Below are positions 37,345 to 40,131 of a stretch of 40,131 bases of DNA, one piece after another. Position 1 is the first letter of the stretch; each line of letters begins with the position of its first letter. The notes under the pieces are model-generated. The model was not told the DNA's origin, did not search any database, and saw only the letters and a program-made list of their open reading frames with translations. The stretch comes from Lachnospiraceae bacterium (GTDB taxonomy: Bacteria > Bacillota > Clostridia > Lachnospirales > Lachnospiraceae): positions 1 to 40,131 of the forward strand of contig JAEEIN010000072.1 of assembly GCA_016281385.1 (NCBI GenBank), in the 5' to 3' direction. The position numbers and the translations under genes are program-made.

Positions 37345-37773
37345 GTGAAGAAGATCGAAGAAATGGTAAAGATCCTCGAATTCCCGGATCTTGGGGATGA
37401 GAGGGGCAATCTTGTTGTTGTGGAAGGTGAAGGCTTCGGCGCTCCCTTTGACATCAAGAGAGTTTTCTACATATACGGTTCCGACTCAACTGTCGTAAGG
37501 GGCCAGCACGCAAACAGAAAAACGGAGTTCGTCCTTATCAACGTTGCGGGAAGCAGCAAGGTTAAGGTCAACAACGGTCAGGAGACCGTGATCTACGAGC
37601 TCAACCGTCCGAGAATGGGGCTTTATCTGCCCACCATGCTTTGGAAGGATATGTACGATTTTTCAAGCGATTCCGTTTTGCTTGTTCTTGCCAGCGAGCA
37701 CTACGACGGAACCGAATATATCAGAGATTACGAGGAATATAAGAAAGAGGTTTTAAAGCTTAAAGATGAGTAA
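37345..37773 (+). CDS. WxcM/FdtA-like cupin (putative dTDP-4-keto-6-deoxysugar isomerase family)
   Basis: LGDERGNLVVVEG, VVRGQHANRKTEFVLINVAGSSKVKVNNG, LNRPRMGLYLPTMLWKDMYDFSSDSVLLVLASEHYDGTEYIRDYEEY; GTG start with GGAG SD. Confidence 0.9.
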   Translation: MKKIEEMVKILEFPDLGDERGNLVVVEGEGFGAPFDIKRVFYIYGSDSTVVRGQHANRKTEFVLINVAGSSKVKVNNGQETVIYELNRPRMGLYLPTMLWKDMYDFSSDSVLLVLASEHYDGTEYIRDYEEYKKEVLKLKDE

Positions 37774-38704
37774 GATTTCAATCGTTGTACCCGTCTATTA
37801 CAATTCCGACACCCTTGACATGTTATATGCGGACATGAAGGAGAAGATCCTTCCCACACTTGGCGATTACGAGATCGTCTTTGTGGATGACGGTTCAGGG
37901 GATAATTCCTGGGAAGTCATGAACAATATAAAGGCTCAGGATCCCAATGTTGTCTGCGTTAAGCTTTCAAGGAATTTCGGCGAACATGCAGCGCTCCTTG
38001 CGGGACTTTCAACCTGCACCGGTGACTGCGCCGTTACAAAACAGGCGGATCTTCAGGAGGATTCAACCATCATCCTTGAGATGTACGAAAGCTGGAAAAA
38101 GGGCAACAAGGTTGTACTTGCGGTAAGGGAAGAAAGGGATGAGAATCCCATCAAGGTATTCTTCGCCAACATGTACTATGCCCTGGTAAGAAAAACAATA
38201 AACAAGAACATGCCCAAGGGCGGCTGCGACTGCTACCTTCTTGACCGTCAGGTCATTGAGGTCCTTGAGCGTCTTGACGAGAAGAACTCCTCCTTAACTC
38301 TTCAGGTTCTCTGGGTTGGCTTTAAGACAGACAAGATCTACTTTAAGAGAAAGGATCGTGAAGTGGGCAAATCCCGCTGGACCTTATCAAAGAAGGTCAA
38401 GCTCGTAATGGATTCCATGATGAGCTTTTCCTATTTCCCCATCAGATGCATGACTGCCATCGGCTTCATATTCGATCTTCTCGCACTTATTCTTTTTGTT
38501 GACGTAGTTGTGGAATATTTCACGGCGGGAACGCCCATCGCGGGATGGTCATCCCTGATGTGCGTTGTTTTGATATCTGCGGGGCTTATAATCAGCTTCC
38601 TCGGAATTTTGGGAGAATACCTCTGGCGTACCCTTGATGCATCAAGAACGCGTCCTCCTTTCATCATCGACACCGTGAACAAGGGCGACAAAAAAGAGGA
38701 CTGA
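37766..38704 (+). CDS. Family 2 glycosyltransferase (GtrB/DPM1-like) with two C-terminal TM segments
   Basis: ISIVVPVYYNSDTLDMLYADM, FVDDGSGDNSWEVM, KLSRNFGEHAALLAGL, DLQEDS, C-terminal TMs; ends ASRTRPPFIID. Confidence 0.93.
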   Translation: MSKISIVVPVYYNSDTLDMLYADMKEKILPTLGDYEIVFVDDGSGDNSWEVMNNIKAQDPNVVCVKLSRNFGEHAALLAGLSTCTGDCAVTKQADLQEDSTIILEMYESWKKGNKVVLAVREERDENPIKVFFANMYYALVRKTINKNMPKGGCDCYLLDRQVIEVLERLDEKNSSLTLQVLWVGFKTDKIYFKRKDREVGKSRWTLSKKVKLVMDSMMSFSYFPIRCMTAIGFIFDLLALILFVDVVVEYFTAGTPIAGWSSLMCVVLISAGLIISFLGILGEYLWRTLDASRTRPPFIIDTVNKGDKKED

Positions 38705-39040
38705 TCAGACCTTTTTCAGGTCATAAATGTCATCGAACTTAACAATCGTATTAACGATCTTGATGATCCGGGAATCCTCATCTATTTTGGAGAGGATTCC
38801 CGTTTTTTGTATATAATTTTCCTCAATGGAGCTGTAATAGATGCATTCCACCATATCTCCGCAGGAAAGCAGCGAAAAGACTTCGTCAAGCTCGTTTAAC
38901 CTCTCCTCTGAAAGCTCCGTTCTCGGAACAACAATATGCTCCTTGGCCCTTAACGCTTCCTCGTAGCCTTTTAAAGCGGCGAAGGGCATGAACTGCTTGG
39001 CACGCATCTCACGGCTCATTTTAGGTCTCAGTGTGCTCAT
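38705..39040 (-). CDS. YolD-like protein
   Basis: MSREMRAKQFMPFAALKGYEEALRAKE and C-terminal GILSKIDEDSRIIKIVNTIVKFDDI; 4-bp overlap with the UmuC-like gene. Confidence 0.85.
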   Translation of the reverse strand: MSTLRPKMSREMRAKQFMPFAALKGYEEALRAKEHIVVPRTELSEERLNELDEVFSLLSCGDMVECIYYSSIEENYIQKTGILSKIDEDSRIIKIVNTIVKFDDIYDLKKV

Positions 39041-40131
39041 GACTTTCCTTTCTTATGGCCGCCAATCTGGCCGTTTCTTTCGATCATGGTTCCGCCCTGT
39101 TCCAGGTTCATTCCCTTTAGGATGGCATTGCTTCCGTATTTGTGCTTGATGGAGATCATGGCTTTCTGGATACGGTTTTCTTTTTCCTGTTCAACGGGAT
39201 CCGTGAAAAGGTCGTACTGACGATAAGCTTCATCAACCACGTTGTTGTAGGCGAGCATGATCCGCCTGATATCATGGAAGGGGTTCTTGATCCGATCGTA
39301 AAGTTCAAGAACAAAAGGCACTATATATTTCGACGAGCTTGAAGCTACGGGAAGGTGCACACTTCCGTGGGCGGGCTCAAGGTTGATCCTGTTTGCATAG
39401 CCTAAGTGCAGAGTTATGGACTCGGTTATGAGGCCCTTGTCCACAAGATCAAGGCACAGCTCGTCCGCCATTTCCCCCACAACAAGGCGTCCCTCGTCAT
39501 GGCCGTAATCCCTTGGAAGTACCTGACCGGAGGAAACGGAATTGCTCTTTGGACGGAAGGCCTTGATATCCTGTATCGTACAGGTTTCCCTGCCCCAGGC
39601 ATGATCGATGAGAAGCTCCGCGTCAACTCCGAAAAGATGATAAAGAAGGTCCTCGTCCGCATGGGCGATCTCTCTCATGGTTTCAATACCGCTTTTCCTG
39701 AGCCTTTCCACCGTTCCCCGGCCGATGCGCCAGAAATCCGTCAGGGGCTTGTGATCCCAGAGTTTTTCGCGATAGGTTTCTTCATCCAGAATTCCGATAT
39801 GATCCTCCACATGCTTGGCCCAGATATCCATGGCGATCTTGGCAAGGTACATGTTCGTTCCTATACCGCAGGTGGAAGTCACTCCGGAAACATCGAAAAT
39901 GTCCTGCATGATGCGTTCCGCAAACTCCCTGGCGGTCATATCATACATCTTAAGATAATCCGTTACATCCATGAAAACCTCGTCGATGGAGTAAACGTGA
40001 ATATCCTCTTTTGAAACATATTTAAGATAGACAGAGTAAATATCCGACGACACATCTATATATTTCTGCATCCTCGGCTCGGCCATTATGTATTCGATAT
40101 TCTTGGGTATCTCAAATACCCTGCATCGCCC
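39037..40131 (-). CDS. Y-family DNA polymerase (UmuC/UV-repair type), 5' end truncated by window edge
   Basis: Frame stays open to 40131 (GRCRVFEIPKNIEYIMAEPRMQKYIDVSSDIYSVYLKY); HVYSIDEVFMDVTDY, STCGIGTNMYLAKIAMDIWAKH, DFWRIGRGTVERLRKSGI. Confidence 0.93.
   Translation of the reverse strand, partial: GRCRVFEIPKNIEYIMAEPRMQKYIDVSSDIYSVYLKYVSKEDIHVYSIDEVFMDVTDYLKMYDMTAREFAERIMQDIFDVSGVTSTCGIGTNMYLAKIAMDIWAKHVEDHIGILDEETYREKLWDHKPLTDFWRIGRGTVERLRKSGIETMREIAHADEDLLYHLFGVDAELLIDHAWGRETCTIQDIKAFRPKSNSVSSGQVLPRDYGHDEGRLVVGEMADELCLDLVDKGLITESITLHLGYANRINLEPAHGSVHLPVASSSSKYIVPFVLELYDRIKNPFHDIRRIMLAYNNVVDEAYRQYDLFTDPVEQEKENRIQKAMISIKHKYGSNAILKGMNLEQGGTMIERNGQIGGHKKGKS

Noticed and set aside
1-40131. 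CRISPR arrays, tRNA/rRNA genes, complete IS elements, toxin-antitoxin or defence islands
   Set aside because: None recognised by reading; absence is by eye and would need tRNAscan, minced and HMM searches to confirm.

Overview
The window looks like a low-GC Firmicutes chromosome segment, probably Lachnospiraceae (inferred from protein character and gene order, not tested). It is densely coding, mostly housekeeping genes on the minus strand: lysS, greA, dusB, coaX, argF, SPFH/NfeD, a TrmH-SleB fusion, pfkA, dnaE, a ~2000-aa secreted repeat protein, metK, murA, an M23/LysM/G5 peptidase, dinB, flavin reductase, a small alarmone synthetase, galE, manC, argC, rsmI, and a YolD/UmuC pair. Plus-strand genes are an HD-GYP protein, a small unknown protein, an AIM24-like protein, an NhaC-type antiporter, and a DegT / WxcM-FdtA-like / GT2 cassette. 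I saw no CRISPR array, rRNA, tRNA or complete mobile element. The best non-coding element is a SAM-I riboswitch with readable antiterminator/terminator pairing upstream of metK. The most unusual items are: (1) an in-frame fusion of a TrmH-type RNA methyltransferase to a signal-peptide/SH3/SleB cell-wall hydrolase with a possible internal start; (2) a shared palindrome TTTCGCGAAA sitting in two otherwise unrelated predicted sigma-A promoters; (3) several junctions where the next gene's promoter is nested in the previous gene's intrinsic terminator; (4) a promoter-proximal terminator in the leader of the NhaC antiporter gene; (5) the three-gene amino-sugar cassette whose FdtA-like protein has HAN instead of the expected HAH motif. 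I did not find a clear-cut new defence or mobile system; all regulatory claims are by-eye motif readings that need experiments.
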